From: Omphiscola glabra
Lineage: Eukaryota > Mollusca > Gastropoda > Lymnaeidae
Assembly: GCA_964017045.1 (NCBI GenBank)
Contig: OZ024811.1
Location: 14,101,812-14,165,811 of the forward strand
Reading direction: 5' to 3'
DNA length: 64,000 nucleotides
Position numbers and translations under genes: made by a program. Numbering within the stretch: position 1 is the first letter of the stretch; every line of letters begins with the position of its first letter. The notes under the pieces are model-generated. The model saw only the letters and a program-made list of their open reading frames with translations, searched no databases and was not told the origin of the DNA. Below, piece by piece: positions 42,785 through 53,999 of the stretch.

Positions 42785-43625
42785 GATGCGTTAGTGACAA
42801 TGATGTGTGTAGTGATATGTGAGTGACAGGTAAGTTTGTGGTAGTGATGTGTTTGTGGGGCACGTAAGTTTGTGGTAGTGATATGGATGACAGGTAAGTA
42901 TGCGGTAGTGGTGTGTGTGTGTTTGTGCCATATACGTTTGTGGTATTTATATGGATGGCAGGTAAGTATGTGGTAGTGGTGTGTGTGTGTGCCATGTAAG
43001 TTTTTGGTAGTGATATTGATGACAGATAAGTATGTGTGGTGGTGGTGTGTGTGCCGTGTAAGTTTGTAGCTGTGATATGGAAGACAGATAAGTATGTCGT
43101 GTGTGTGTGTGTGACATGTAAGTTTGCGGTTGTGATGTGTTTGTAACATGTAAGTTTGTGGACGTGGAAGGGACGAATGTGCGTGTGACAGGCAAGCCAT
43201 TTGTAGTGATATGTGTGTGAAAGGTAAGGTAGTGGTAATGATATGTGTGTGAAAGGTAAGGTAGTGGTAGTGATATGTGTGTGACAGGCAAGCCAGTTGT
43301 AGTGATATGTGTGTGAAAGGTAAGGTAGTGGTAGTGATATGTGTGTGAAAGCTAAGGTAGTGGTAGTGCTATGTGTGTGAAAGGTAAGGTAGTGGTAGTG
43401 ATATGTGTGTGAAAGGTAAGGTAGTAGTAGTGAGATGTGTGTGTAAGGTAAGGTAGTGGTAGTAATATGTGTGTGAAAGGTAAGGTAGTGGTAGTGATAT
43501 GTGTGTGAAAGGTAAAGTAGTGGTAGTGATATGTGTGTGAAACGTAATTTCTTTGTAGTGGTATGCGTGACAGGTAAGTTTTTGGTAAATTTGTGTGTGA
43601 AAGATACAGTTTTGGTAGTGACATT
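42785..43625. repeat. Large GT-rich minisatellite, copy 5 upstream
   Basis: About 30 units of roughly 28-32 bp, e.g. GTGTGTGAAAGGTAAGGTAG and TGGTAGTGATATGTGTGTG. Homogeneous runs at 43200-43560 show recent local amplification. The long His/Thr-rich open frames on the minus strand are a by-product of the repeat. Confidence 0.75.
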
Positions 43626-43904
43626 TTAATAATGGACAAATGTTTTATTAGCAATAATAAACCTTTTAAATCCGTACTATATACGTATTTAATGAATAAT
43701 AATGTCATTACTACATGTACCACTTGCCTTATCAGTTGGTAAAGTCAAGAACCAATAATTCTGTTTATGCAACCTTTTGCATACTTAAGTTTGGAACAAT
43801 ACCATTGTTATAAAATTATATACTTTTGTTGTATATTTATGTATTGTCACTACCTTGATGATTATTGATGGATTTGTATCAGCTTTGTTTGACTAGCTGG
43901 TATG

Positions 43905-44235
43905 TTGTAGTGGTGCGGATGAGAAGTAAGTTCGTGGTAGTGGTGTGTGTGTGTGTGTGACGGGCTAATCAGTGGTGATATTGTGTGACCGGTACGTTTG
44001 TGGTGATGATATATTGTGTGTGACGGGTAAGTTCTTGGTAGTGGTTGTTGTAACAGGTAATTTCGTGGCAGTGGAGTTTGTATGACGAGTAAGTTTGTGG
44101 TAGTGATGTGTGTGTGTGGTGTGAAACGCATGTTTGTGCGAGGGGTGTGGTGGGAGGCAGGGGAGTTTGACGGGTCTTTAGGGTTGAGTAGTTAAGTTTG
44201 TGTGGGGTGATAGGGACAGGTCGGTTAGTGGAACA
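43905..44235. repeat. Second GT-rich minisatellite block, copy 5 upstream
   Basis: Continues the array after a unique stretch of about 280 bp, with units such as GTGACGGGTAAGTTCTTGG. Confidence 0.6.
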
Positions 44236-44318
44236 TGTTTTGTGTTTGGTGAGCGGGAGAGAAAAGTTCGTTTTAGGGGACTGAGACAAGTACGCCGCGT
44301 GATGTTATGTATGACTTG

Positions 44319-44491
44319 GGGTCGGTTCACACGATCAAGTTTTCCTTCAAGCACTTGATGCAATTCGTGTATGAAGCCTTGTCACAACTTTCAAATGACT
44401 ATATGATCAAAATCCCCCCAAAAGAAACCACGCACAAAATAGTGCGTTCATACAACAATTTGACGCGAAATTTGATCGTGTGAACTGACGC
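44319..44491. mobile_element. PIF/Harbinger-like MITE, member 4, upstream of copy 5 promoter
   Basis: Starts GGGTCGGTTCACACGATCAA and ends GATCGTGTGAACTGACGC. Flanks are TTG and TTA. It lies 47 bp before the conserved promoter of copy 5. Confidence 0.72.
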
Positions 44492-44538
44492 TTAGAGTGG
44501 TTTATTTTGTTGGGGTTCTATTTCTTTTGTATTAAATA

Positions 44539-44688
44539 TATTATGATACATTATCTTCCAAAGTGTGTGGACTTGGTATGAAACATTCACAAGGATAAGC
44601 TGGGAGCATTTTATCTTGGTCTCCACAAAAAGGAAAAAGAAACCCTCTGAATTTCAACATTGCAAATAAAAGAGTAGTCTGACCTGAC
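44539..44688 (+). promoter_or_regulatory. Conserved proximal promoter of copy 5
   Basis: Shared words are AAGTGTGTGGACTTGG, TATGAAACATTCACAA, TTTTATCTTGGTCTC, an A-rich TATA position, CTGAATTTCAACATTGC, and CTGAC before ATGATG. These are collinear with copies 4 and 6 with few gaps. Confidence 0.62.
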
Positions 44689-46452
44689 ATGATGGTGAGT
44701 GTACCGAATCTTGCAGTTTGCGTTGTATTGATGTGCGTCCTACAACTGGGTAAGTGTAGCTTAACAGTTTTTAAAAAAAAAAAAATTATATGGAACAAAG
44801 GTATCAATTAAAATTTATACAGCATACACGTTAAGGTCTATAAGCTGGTTCCCTAGATGGCAAATCGCCTCTCTCCCGTCTCCACGCACCTGATTAGCCC
44901 AATGGGAACACCGTGTATGGATGACACAGCTTGGCACTGGTTAGCGTCGCAGGAGTTATCGGAATTTTTTCATTATATTATTGTATCCGTCTGCGGGACT
45001 TCTTCTCCGGGTTTTGGTTCAGAATTTCCTTCTCTTAGATGAGTTGTCATCCAAGGTTAGTGGATGCCATCCAGTTTATAAATGACTATCTTTACTTCGT
45101 CACTAGGCGATGGTTCCTAATTGGTTAGTTAATGTCCGCGCACTGTCCTCCGGCTTGTTTGCATGGGCTGTGCATTCAGACGATATGAAGAGCGTTCACT
45201 AACACTAAATTAAAACAATATTGTATTATTACTTTCAGGATCTGCTGTTGATGCCCAGACAAATGGGGGAGCCGGCGCTGGGGGACTTGGAGGAGTTGGT
45301 GGGACTGGTGGGACTGGAGGCACTGGTGGGGCTGGTGGCACGGGTGGGGCTGGAGGGGCTGGGTCTGTTGGTGGTGATGGCGGAGATGCTGGTTACGGAG
45401 GGAGAGGGGGTAATGCGGGGTCCGGGTCAAACGGGGCTATTGGGGGTGTTGGAGGAACTGGTGGTGTTGGCGGTGCCTCGTCTGTTGGACTTCCAGGGAT
45501 TACTGGGAAGAATGGCGCTAATGGAAAGCCCGGTTCACCCCAGGTTGCTGGGGGAGTTGCAGGAGCGGGGACAAATGGAGGATCTGGAGCTGGGGGAGTC
45601 GGAGGTGCTGGGGGTTCTGGTGGTGCTGGGGGTGCTGGGTCTGTTGGGGGAAATGGCGGTACTGGAGGAAATGCTGGTTATGGGGGGAAAGGGGGTAATG
45701 CAGGGCCTGGTAAAACTGGGGGAACCGGGGGTGTTGGGGGGACTGGTGGCGTTGGGGGGGTCGGGGTAAAGGGGGGTGCCGGAGGACATGCTGGTTACGG
45801 AGGAAAAGGGGGTGATGTGGGGCCTGGGTCAAACGGTTCAACTGGAGGTGTTGGAAGGTCCGGCAGCGTTTGGGGAAATGGTGGTGTCGGTGGCGTCTGG
45901 GATAGTAGAGGGAATGCCGGCGAATGGAGAACTGGCGGACCAGCGGCAATTTACAGCTCCGGCGTTGTTGGGGCAACTAGAAGTGTTGATCGGACTGCAG
46001 GCGTTGTTGGGGCAACTGTAAGTGTTGATCGGACTGCAGGCGTTGTTGGGGCAACTGGAGGTGTGGATCGGACTGCAGGCGTTGTTGGGGCAACTGGAGG
46101 TGTTGATCGGACTACAGGCGTTGTTGGGGCAACTGGAGGTATTGATCGAACTGCAGGCGTTTTTGGGGCAACTGGAAGTGTTGATCGGACTGCAGGCGTT
46201 GTTGGGGCAACTGGAGGTGTTGATCGGACTGCAGGCGTTGTTGGTGCAACTGGAGGTGTTGATCGGACTGCAGGCGTTGTTGGGGCAACTGGAGGTGTTG
46301 ATCCGACTGCAGTCGTTGTTGGGGCAACTGGAGGTGTTGAGCGGACTGCAGGCGTTGTTGGGGCAACTGGAAGTGTTGATCGGACTGCAGGCGTTATGTT
46401 AAAAAGGCTTCCAGTAATACAAGCTGGTTCTTCCACGTGTACGTGTCGATAA
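44689..46452 (+). CDS. Secreted Gly-Gly-X protein with 13-residue tandem-repeat tail in place of Kazal domain (copy 5)
   Basis: Exons 44689-44749 and 45239-46452 give 424 residues, with one open frame from 45239 to the TAA at 46450. The leader is MMVSVPNLAVCVVLMCVLQL. Exon 2 opens GSAVDAQTNGG and goes almost directly into GGX repeats. There is one short collagen-like patch (LPGITGKNGANGKPGSP), then modules of the type GNAGYGGKGGNAGPG. Tryptophans appear around residues 230-255. From residue 262 to about 407 there are about eleven copies of GVVGATGGVDRTA (39 nt each), and the end is a Cys-containing tail (SSTCTCR). No Kazal remnant was seen. The repeat adds an Asp-Arg pair every 13 residues to an otherwise mostly neutral chain. 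The frame is kept through all repeats, which argues for a translated product. The first 190 codons of exon 2 lack an in-frame ATG, so the start must be in exon 1. Confidence 0.84.
44750..45238 (+). other. Intron of copy 5
   Basis: 489 nt, the shortest intron in the family, with gtaagt donor and TTTCAG acceptor. The words AGTTATCGG and GTCACTAGGCGATGGTTCCT are shared with the copy 6 intron region near 51810. Confidence 0.65.
45961..46398 (+). repeat. 39-bp coding minisatellite in copy 5
   Basis: About eleven units of GGCGTTGTTGGGGCAACTGG followed by AGGTGTTGATCGGACTGCA. Most differences between units are single bases. It encodes the GVVGATGGVDRTA repeat. Confidence 0.9.
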
Positions 46453-46630
46453 CACACACACACACACATACATATATTTATATATTGACATTTTGTAATT
46501 GTTTATTTATCTTAAGTGTTGCTTATACAAACAAATATACGTTTTTATTATACATTCATTCATAAATATCCTAATATATTCTTTTCTTAAGAAAAAAAAA
46601 CGTATTTTAATTTGCATTTATTTTGTTATA

Positions 46631-46636
46631 AATAAA
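46631..46636 (+). terminator. Conserved poly(A) signal, copy 5
   Basis: AATAAATATA followed by TTTTCTAAAAAAACACGTTA, aligned with the family poly(A) region although the coding 3' end of this copy is unlike the others. Confidence 0.5.
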
Positions 46637-46924
46637 TATATATGTATACATATTTTCTAAAAAAACACGTTAGACTTTGATTACTAATATCTAATTAGTT
46701 TGTTTGTTTGCTTCATAATTTCATGTTTTCGCTGTGTTTTTTTTTCCAGTTTCTTTATTGAAGACCATTTATTTCAAAATAGGCTTTTTTATGTTACAGG
46801 AAAAAAAATTAAAAAAAAAATTACAATTTATTTTATCAATCGGGTCAAATGAGAATAGAGTATATTTTTTAAACACCCTTTTAGAAATTGTATATATGGT
46901 CATCCTAATCTCTGGGTATTTATA

Positions 46925-47195
46925 ATATCCAGGAGTAACATTCGTACCAAAGACAATCAGGGACTGGAACAATCTTTCAAAAGGAACAGTTGAGGTGACA
47001 ACACTTGACTTATTTGCGTCTATTGCCTCAGGCCTTCCAACCCCCAGTGCATGATACCCTCACACAGTTACTCTTGTAACCAGTGAAATATCCTCATCAA
47101 AACCAGGCACAGGAACGTTGCAAATCCCATCTACATTCATAGGAGTCACAATGATCAATAAATTGATCGTGGGCCCTTGATATATAGAAGAAGAA
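46925..47195 (+). mobile_element. LINE 3' end fragment (same family as at 2.5 kb)
   Basis: Reads VPKTIRDWNNLSKGTVEVTT to a TGA, then a UTR shared with 2760-2900 including GATCAATAAATTGATCGTGG. It ends in ATATAGAAGAAGAAGAA. It is 5'-truncated, as is usual for non-LTR insertions. Confidence 0.7.
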
Positions 47196-47518
47196 GAACA
47201 TTTATCATTTTTGTTATTATTATTTTTTTCTTTTTTAAAAGGACAGCAAACAAATTTTAATACACAGAGGAGCAAAATGGAAATACTAATAAACAGAGAA
47301 ACATAATTTTTTAAACTTAAAAAATCATTTGAGCTTAGCAGCTGGAAAAAAATTCTAGGCTAACGTGCTTCTGTGGTCCCTCATTGGGAGCCACTGCCCT
47401 TTGTTTATGTTAGATTTAGGGTTCGGGTTAGGGTGAGCGATAGAGGTACCAGTAGCGTGCAATTACCGAATTCTACAACTCCAAGGAATAAGCTCCAGAT
47501 TTCATTTTATTCCTTCCA

Positions 47519-47558
<40 letters not shown>

Positions 47559-49539
47559 ACTTACCGAACTGAACCGGTAGGCGGTAATATCAAAAATTTT
47601 TTGAAAAATTGTGAATCGAGAGAGCAAAAGGTTTAGAGTGGTATTTTATTCTTTCGTTTTTTTTGGAAGAGAGAAAAAACACACAAAAATAAAAAAAATA
47701 TTAATGAAAACAAAATTCAAACCAATTCGATGAAGATGGGTTTGGAGACAATATTTTTTTAATTTTTTTTGTTTTTTTAAATTTGGAGTTTGGGGGTGAG
47801 GTGGTGGGGATGGGCCATCTTTAATTTTCGTGTCAGATATTTTTGTCAACAAAATCACTGACGTCATCGACAAAATTAGTGACATAAAAGTATAAATAGG
47901 CCAAAACAAAAAACAAAAAAAAATTTTAAAAAATAAAGAAAAGTTGGTCAGGACAGAGTTTGATCGAAAAGGTGACTGATGTCAATCATGATAAAGACGA
48001 ATAAATGAAGAGAACGGGTCTGAAACACCACATCGGAGGCCGATAAAAAATAACGGCTCCTTTCGATCAAAGTCACATCAAGGTAGTGACCTTTGTACAC
48101 CTGGCCCACACAGCAAGGTAGTAGTGACCTTTGTACACCTGGCCCACAAAAATCTTACAATTAACCCAACGCTAGAACTTAACCCACCAAAAATTAACCT
48201 TATCCCAAACAAACTTACCATTAGCCGAAACTTAGCCAAAACACCTTCTTGACCTTCTTTAACCTAATAACAAAGCGAAAAAAAAAGTCAATAGTAAACA
48301 TACACACAAAGGACTAATGACAAATCGTACAATAGTATTCAAAAGCCATGAATGTTCCTTGGAAACAGAATTGAGCTCTGAACAAAAAAAAGTTTGAAAT
48401 TTCGACATCACAGGCATCTACAATACATTTAATGATTATAATAATAGAATAAAAACTACAAGACAAATAATTATAGACTTAATGAAATTTATTTTTGAAC
48501 TATTTCTGGAATCCAAGAGTAAGTCAAGTAAAGTCCGCGGCCCCTCCCCCCAATGAAGAGAAATGTGTACAGATAGATATATGAAGGGCTCAAGGGAAAA
48601 ACCAGTGATGTCAGGTTTTGAGAGTTTTGAGACAAATGATAATAAAGTTTGAAAATTCCTCATAAAAGTATCAAAATATTAAAATTTCTAAATATTTATT
48701 TATTGACTACGCTGTTTTTTTCAGTTGGACCTATGTGTCATATTATTCTATTGAATGGAATGTAGCCACACGGGAGATAACTTGAAAAATTTCGAAAAAT
48801 TGACATCACTGGTTTTCCCCTTGAACCCTTCATATATATAAGACATCCCACCCCACCCTTACCTTTTTTTCTATATCAACGTTGTTGCCTGGAGAAATTC
48901 AAAACAAGACAGGTGGGGTATATTTTGGATGGGTTATGATTTCATCTAACACTAGAACTTCTTTAAAATGTTTGATTTCCGATCTATGATCCAAATTTTT
49001 GTAATAAACCCCCTTCACAAAGCTCTAAAGTAGTCTAAATGACAAATGGCATTGGGAAATATTTATGAGAATACTTTTGAATTCCCGTTTCTAAAAATAG
49101 CCTACCGAACAATTTATGTGGTGAAATCTAAGCAAGGAACTGTAATCGATTTTTTAATGTGTGGACGATACCGGTATGCTAAATGAAAGTGCATCTCCAT
49201 CGAGAAAATGATTACTTGTTATAGTCTACTATTTTGAAATATTGGTAGCTAAATATCAAACGTTGCCATTACGACAAAAAAAGCTTAAAGTAAAGAAGTG
49301 AAGGGGGAAAGGGTGCTTACTAATACTACCATCATAATCATAGTACTAATAAAAATGTGAAAACGCTTTTTAAACATAACGTCATAAGAACTTCTCATTA
49401 GCGAATAATAATACTGATACTAATAAAATAACTTTTAAATAGAAAAAAAAGTAGTATATGCCAGAAAAATGGCAAGCATTTTTTTTTAAATGTCAGTAAT
49501 ATTCGTTTCATGTTGTTGCTCAAAATATAAACAGCGGGT
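47196..49539. other. No gene recognised
   Basis: AT-rich with a 37-base A run at about 47519-47556 and GTAGTGACCTTTGTACACCT repeated at 48083 and 48119. No gene. Confidence 0.6.
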
Positions 49540-49880
49540 GGTGACAACGACTAGCCGGCGGCTTCACATATCATACGGCCTTGACCTAGGCCCATATCTT
49601 GAGGTTAAAGTTTTACATTCAACTGCGACTTAATTTTCTTTTTTACTCCCGTTTAAACGTATAAATGTTCTTGTGTTTTAATGTCTAGGCTTCTTCTTTC
49701 TAGATTCAAACGTTATCCTGCAATAACTGAAGGACATTGTGCACTAGGACATTTTGTTCACGGATAAAATTTTACATTGTGAGGAATACGCTTCACCGGA
49801 AACCGTAATGTTCTTATTGTTGTCACATCAAATTTAAATATTTCCGCCTCTTACAAACTGAAGTGTTGAAGTTGTCGAAT
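49540..49880 (+). other. Conserved far-upstream block, copy 6
   Basis: Collinear with the others: GGTGACAACGACTAGCC, GGCTTCACATATC, GGCCTTGACCTAGGCCCATA, CAACTGCGACTTAATTTTC, TTTACATTGTGAGG, and CCGGAAACCGTAATGTTC. Confidence 0.5.
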
Positions 49881-50284
49881 GTTTACCAACAAATCGTAAT
49901 CTTGACAATTCCATCATTAACGTTTTGTATATTTATGGCTATAATTTAATTATGGACAATCCATCATTAACGTTTTGTATACGTATGAGTATAATTTAAT
50001 TGTGGAAAATTTTGTATACTTTTAGTATAATATAATTTAATAATGGAAAATATTATCATTACTAGTTATATACCTTGTATACCCTTGTTACATATATATT
50101 TAGAGAACAATAATGTCATTACTAGTTACTAGTTATATACCTTGCTTCATAAGTTCTAAAGGACGATGCCATTATTACTATTTATATACATTTTTGTATA
50201 CCTAAGCATGGGTCAATACCATAACTACCAGTTATAATAATTTGTTGCATATTTAAGTAGTGTCATTCCCTTGATGATTATTGG

Positions 50285-50570
50285 TGAGTTTGTATTCGAT
50301 TTGTTTTGAAAGGTCAGTACGTGGTAGTGGTGTGTGTGCAACAGGTAAGTATGTAGTAGTGGTGTGTGTGTGTGACAGGTAAGTATCTGGTAGTGTTGTA
50401 TGTGTGTGTGACACGTAAGTATGTGGTAGTGGTTTGTGTAGCAGGTAAGTTTCTGGTAATGGCGTGATGGACACGTCAGTTCGTGGCTGTGAGTGTGTGA
50501 CATGTAAATTTATGTTAGTGCTGTGGGTGACAAAATAAGATCTTGGTAATGCTGTGTGTGACATTTGAGT
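50285..50570. repeat. GT-rich minisatellite, copy 6 upstream
   Basis: Units such as GCAACAGGTAAGTATGTAG and GTGTGTGTGACAGGTAAGTA. Same position and composition as at copies 1, 3, 4 and 5. Confidence 0.65.
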
Positions 50571-50664
50571 AAGTATGACTCGATTGAAACTAATCGATTT
50601 CCTGTTTGATGAGTGTTGGAGAGGAGACAGGGGACCTTTACTGTTAGTTTGTTTAAGGGGCTTT

Positions 50665-51085
50665 GACAGTGTTGTGGGAGAGGTTTGTGGGAGGAGTTTG
50701 GGACAGGTCAGTGTTGTGGGAGAGGTTTGTGGGAGGAGTTTGGGACAGGTCAGTGTTGTGAGAGAGGTTTGTGGGAGGAGTTTGGGACAGGTCAGTGTTG
50801 TGGGAGAGGTTTGTGGGAGGAGTTTGGGACAGGTCAGTGTTGTGAGAGAGGTTTGTTGGAGGAGTTTGGGACAGGTCAGTGTTGTGGGAGAGGTTTGTGG
50901 GAGGAGTTTGGGACGGGTCAGTGTTGTGGGAGAGGTTTGTGGGATTAGTTTGGGACAGGTCAGTGTTGTGGGAGAGGTTTGTGGGATAAGTTTGGGACAG
51001 GTCAGTGTTGTGGGAGAGGTTTATGGGAGACGTTTGGGACAGGTCAGTTATGTGGGACAGGTTTGTGTTAAGCGTTTGGGACAAG
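50665..51085. repeat. 42-bp G-rich minisatellite, copy 6 upstream
   Basis: About ten units of 42 bp built from GTGTTGTGGGAGAGG, TTTGTGGGAGGAG and TTTGGGACAGGTCA. It follows the GT-rich array and ends about 125 bp before the proximal promoter. The unit is a multiple of three, so open frames of 14-residue repeats appear on both strands without evidence of coding. Confidence 0.8.
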
Positions 51086-51210
51086 TCAGTTCAAGTGGGA
51101 CATGCTTGGGACATGGTGTCTGTTTGACGGACTCGAGGCGAGAACACTCGGTGACGTCATTAATGCCCTAGTGAGAGCTTTTCTCGTGTGTTCCAATTCG
51201 TTAACGTTCA

Positions 51211-51368
51211 AGATATAATGGCTGCCTAGACTTATACAGTGTGCGGACATGTTATGACACGTACACAACAATAACCTGACAATCTTTTATCTTGGTCTTT
51301 ATAGAAGGGAAGTAAGCCCCTGAATTTTCAACAGTGCAAATAAAAAAAAAAGAGTAGTCTCTCCAGAG
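51211..51368 (+). promoter_or_regulatory. Conserved proximal promoter of copy 6
   Basis: Shared words are AGATATAATGGCTGCCTA, AGTGTGCGGAC, ACAATAACCTGACAA, TTTTATCTTGGTC, then TTTATAGAAGGGAAGTAAG in the TATA position, CTGAATTTTCAACA, and AGTAGTCTCTCC before the ATG. Confidence 0.62.
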
Positions 51369-53738
51369 ATGACGGTGAATGTACTAACTCTGACGGCTTG
51401 CGCGGTGCTGTTGTGCATTGTACAACTGGGTAAGTCCAGCTTTAATTAGTTTTTGTTTTTTCTAAATTGTTTTCAGCACACACATCAATTAATGTTTAAA
51501 TAAAACATATCACATTTTTTTTACACAACAAGTACATCCGTTAATGTGTATACGACACACATACACGAATTGTGTATGAACCGCACTCACCTATCGATGA
51601 TGCAATAAAATGTAGTGTTTAAAAAAAAACATAACATATTTATTGTTTCAGACCGTTCATTTTATTTTTGCTAAAGTGAAAATAATTTAGAGTTCGGTAA
51701 TGTCACTGATAACACAGTGCCTACTTAATCCTCAATGAGGCATTTTGGTGTTTTTTTGTAATCCTATTGTTAGTCATTTGTCAGTCTCGGAATGACTTTT
51801 CTTACTTTATCAAAGGCAATGGTTCCTAATTTGAGAGATCTGTTCGATTGTTTCACCATCTAAACTTGCTGGTCTAGCAAGCTAAGCTGCTTGACGCGAA
51901 CTAGCTTGGAAAGTCATGCTGAACTATCAGCTTCCATAACTGTTTAAAGAACGGAGATACAAGCATGCAGATGGATCTTTTAAAACAGAGCTTCACTGGC
52001 GGACCGCAGCAAAAAAATTTTAAGACGAATCTACGGTAGCTTAATCTCTAGACGGCCTAGAAAGATCATCGTAAGTGACTATCTTCCTGCCTTGCCACAT
52101 CCCGGCGTTGTAGTTGTAGGCAGCCTAGGGTTAATCCATTCTCTGTTTTTACTGAATTTTTGTTGATTTTGTCTCTTTATATGACTAGTTTAACACACAC
52201 AAAATATATGATTGTCTATTTTATATTAACTTTCAGGACATGACGTTGATGCACAGGCACCCGTAGTAGTTGTCTTTGGCAGATCCGAACAGCGTGGTAG
52301 TGATGGAGCACCTGGGGAGCATCGGGGACCTTCGCATGTTAAAGGACCTGGGGGATCTGTTGGACAAGGGGTTGGTTTGAGCCCAGGGAGTCCTGTGAGA
52401 GATGGTTTCTCCGGGGCAGATTATTTTCAAGGGGGCGCCGCGGCTGTAGGAGTTCCGGGGACTTCTGGGAGGAATGGAATACCAGGAATTCCTGGGGCAC
52501 CTGGCGTGGCTGTGGCTGCTGGTGGAGATGAGGGAAAAGTGGTGCCTGTGGTTCATACAAGATCCGGCGGTGGGGGAGTTGGGGGTGCTGGGGGGACTGG
52601 TGGTGCTGGGGGGGCTGGGACTGGGGGTAATGGGGGTGATGGAGGAAATGCCGGTTACGGGGGTATAGGGGGTAATGCGGGCCCTGGGTCAAACGGTGCA
52701 GCTGGGGGTGTTGGGGGGACTGGGGGTGTTGGGGGTGCTGGGACGGGGGGTAATGGGGGTAACGGAGGCAATGCTGGTGACGGGGGAAACGGTGGTAATG
52801 GTGGGCCAGGGGCAAGTGATACCTCGGGGGGTGTTGGGGGAGTTGGAGGCACTGGGGGGACTGGTGGCGCTGGTTTAAGTGTGGGCGCAGCAGGAAAAGC
52901 TGGTAATGGAGGTGGTTTTGGACTTGTGGGTGTAAGGGGACCTGTGGAATATATTGGACAGACGGGTCCTTGGGGACCGGACGAGGCTGTAGGAGTGCCG
53001 GGGACCTCTGGGAGGAATGGAATACCAGGGATTCCTGGGGCACCTGGTGTGGCTGTGGCTGGAATTGGAGATGAGGGAAACGTGGTGCCTGTGGTAAATG
53101 CAGGATCCGGCGGTGGGGGAGCTGGAGGTGTTGGAGGGACTGGTGGTGCTGGTGGTGCTGGGACTGGGGGTAATGGGGGTGCCGGCGGAAATGCTGGTTA
53201 TGGGGGTATAGGGGGTTATGCGGGGCCTGGGTCAAGTGGTGCAGCTGGGGGTGTTGGGGGAGATGGTGGTGCTGGGGGTGCTTCGACAGGGGGTAATGGT
53301 GGTAACGGAGGCAATGCTGGTGACGGGGGAAACGGGGGTAATGGTGGGCCAGGGGCAAGTGATACCTCTGGGGGCCCTGGAGGAACTGGAGGCGTTGGGG
53401 GTGCTGGTGGCGCTGGTTTAAGTGTGGGCGCAGCAGGACAAGCTGGTAATAGGGCTGGTAGTGGCGTAGTGGGTGTTGGGGTACCTGTGGAATATAGTGG
53501 ACAGAATGGTCCTGGGGGACCGGACGAGGCATGTTACCGTCCATGTACTCTTGAAAACGCCCCTGTTTGTGGAAGCGACGGTAAAACCTACTCTAATGTT
53601 TGTGAACTCAATGTCCGAAACTGTGACAAGCCTGCTGACAAAACAATAACTCTTTATCACGCAGGCGAATGCAAGGGTGACCAAAAGGAGGCCACCCAGA
53701 CAAAGTTAAATACACTAATTTTCAAAGTGGAGACTTAG
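51369..53738 (+). CDS. Secreted collagen-like/Gly-Gly-X protein with Kazal domain and internal duplication (copy 6)
   Basis: Exons 51369-51429 and 52237-53738 give 520 residues, the longest copy. The leader is MTVNVLTLTACAVLLCIVQL. Exon 2 opens GHDVDAQAPVVVVF. A collagen-like start leads into two tandem 181-residue units (52443-52985 and 52986-53528). Each begins AVGVPGTSGRNGIPGIPG, continues as GGX repeats, and ends in a GP-x-GPDE segment. The second runs straight into the Kazal domain, with Cys at 453, 457, 465, 476, 483 and 499, core CTLENAPVCGSDGKTYSNVC, and Leu at the predicted P1. The tail ends IFKVET. The duplication unit is exactly 543 bp, a multiple of three, so the frame is kept. 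This and copy 1 are the only complete genes here that keep the inhibitor domain. Confidence 0.88.
51430..52236 (+). other. Intron of copy 6
   Basis: 807 nt, gtaagt donor and TTTCAG acceptor. No other feature seen. Confidence 0.65.
52443..53528 (+). repeat. Two 543-bp in-frame coding repeats in copy 6
   Basis: Units 52443-52985 and 52986-53528 share GCTGTAGGAGT at the start and GGACCGGACGAGGC across the end. Differences scattered through both indicate an older event than the 3,432-bp duplication. Confidence 0.85.
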
Positions 53739-53966
53739 CCGACAACAGAGTATTGCTCAATCAAAATTGAGCTGTAAAATATATATGTTGTATCAATAAA
53801 TGCTTATACTTGAAATATTTATATTACGAATTTATGTTTTATGAAAAATATAAGATCCATTTCCAAAGGAAAGGGAGCTTTGATTAAATCCAATTAATAT
53901 ATCATTAGACATATACATTTTTATAAATTTGAAAAGTAACTCTTTAAAAAACATATGCATTTGTCC

Positions 53967-53999
<33 letters not shown>

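Noticed and set aside
42736..44363. His/Thr/Tyr-rich minus-strand open frames over the copy 5 upstream region
   Set aside because: They follow the GT-rich minisatellite and shift frame with it. Similar frames appear wherever the array occurs.
45239..46452. Bacterial PE_PGRS-like contamination, because of GGX-rich protein
   Set aside because: The exons have animal splice sites, a Kazal domain in paralogues and AT-rich introns, and belong to a tandem family.
50575..51171. Plus-strand open frame of 14-residue repeats (VVGEVCGRSLGQVS)
   Set aside because: Explained by the 42-bp minisatellite; both strands are open and there is no leader, splice or family relation.
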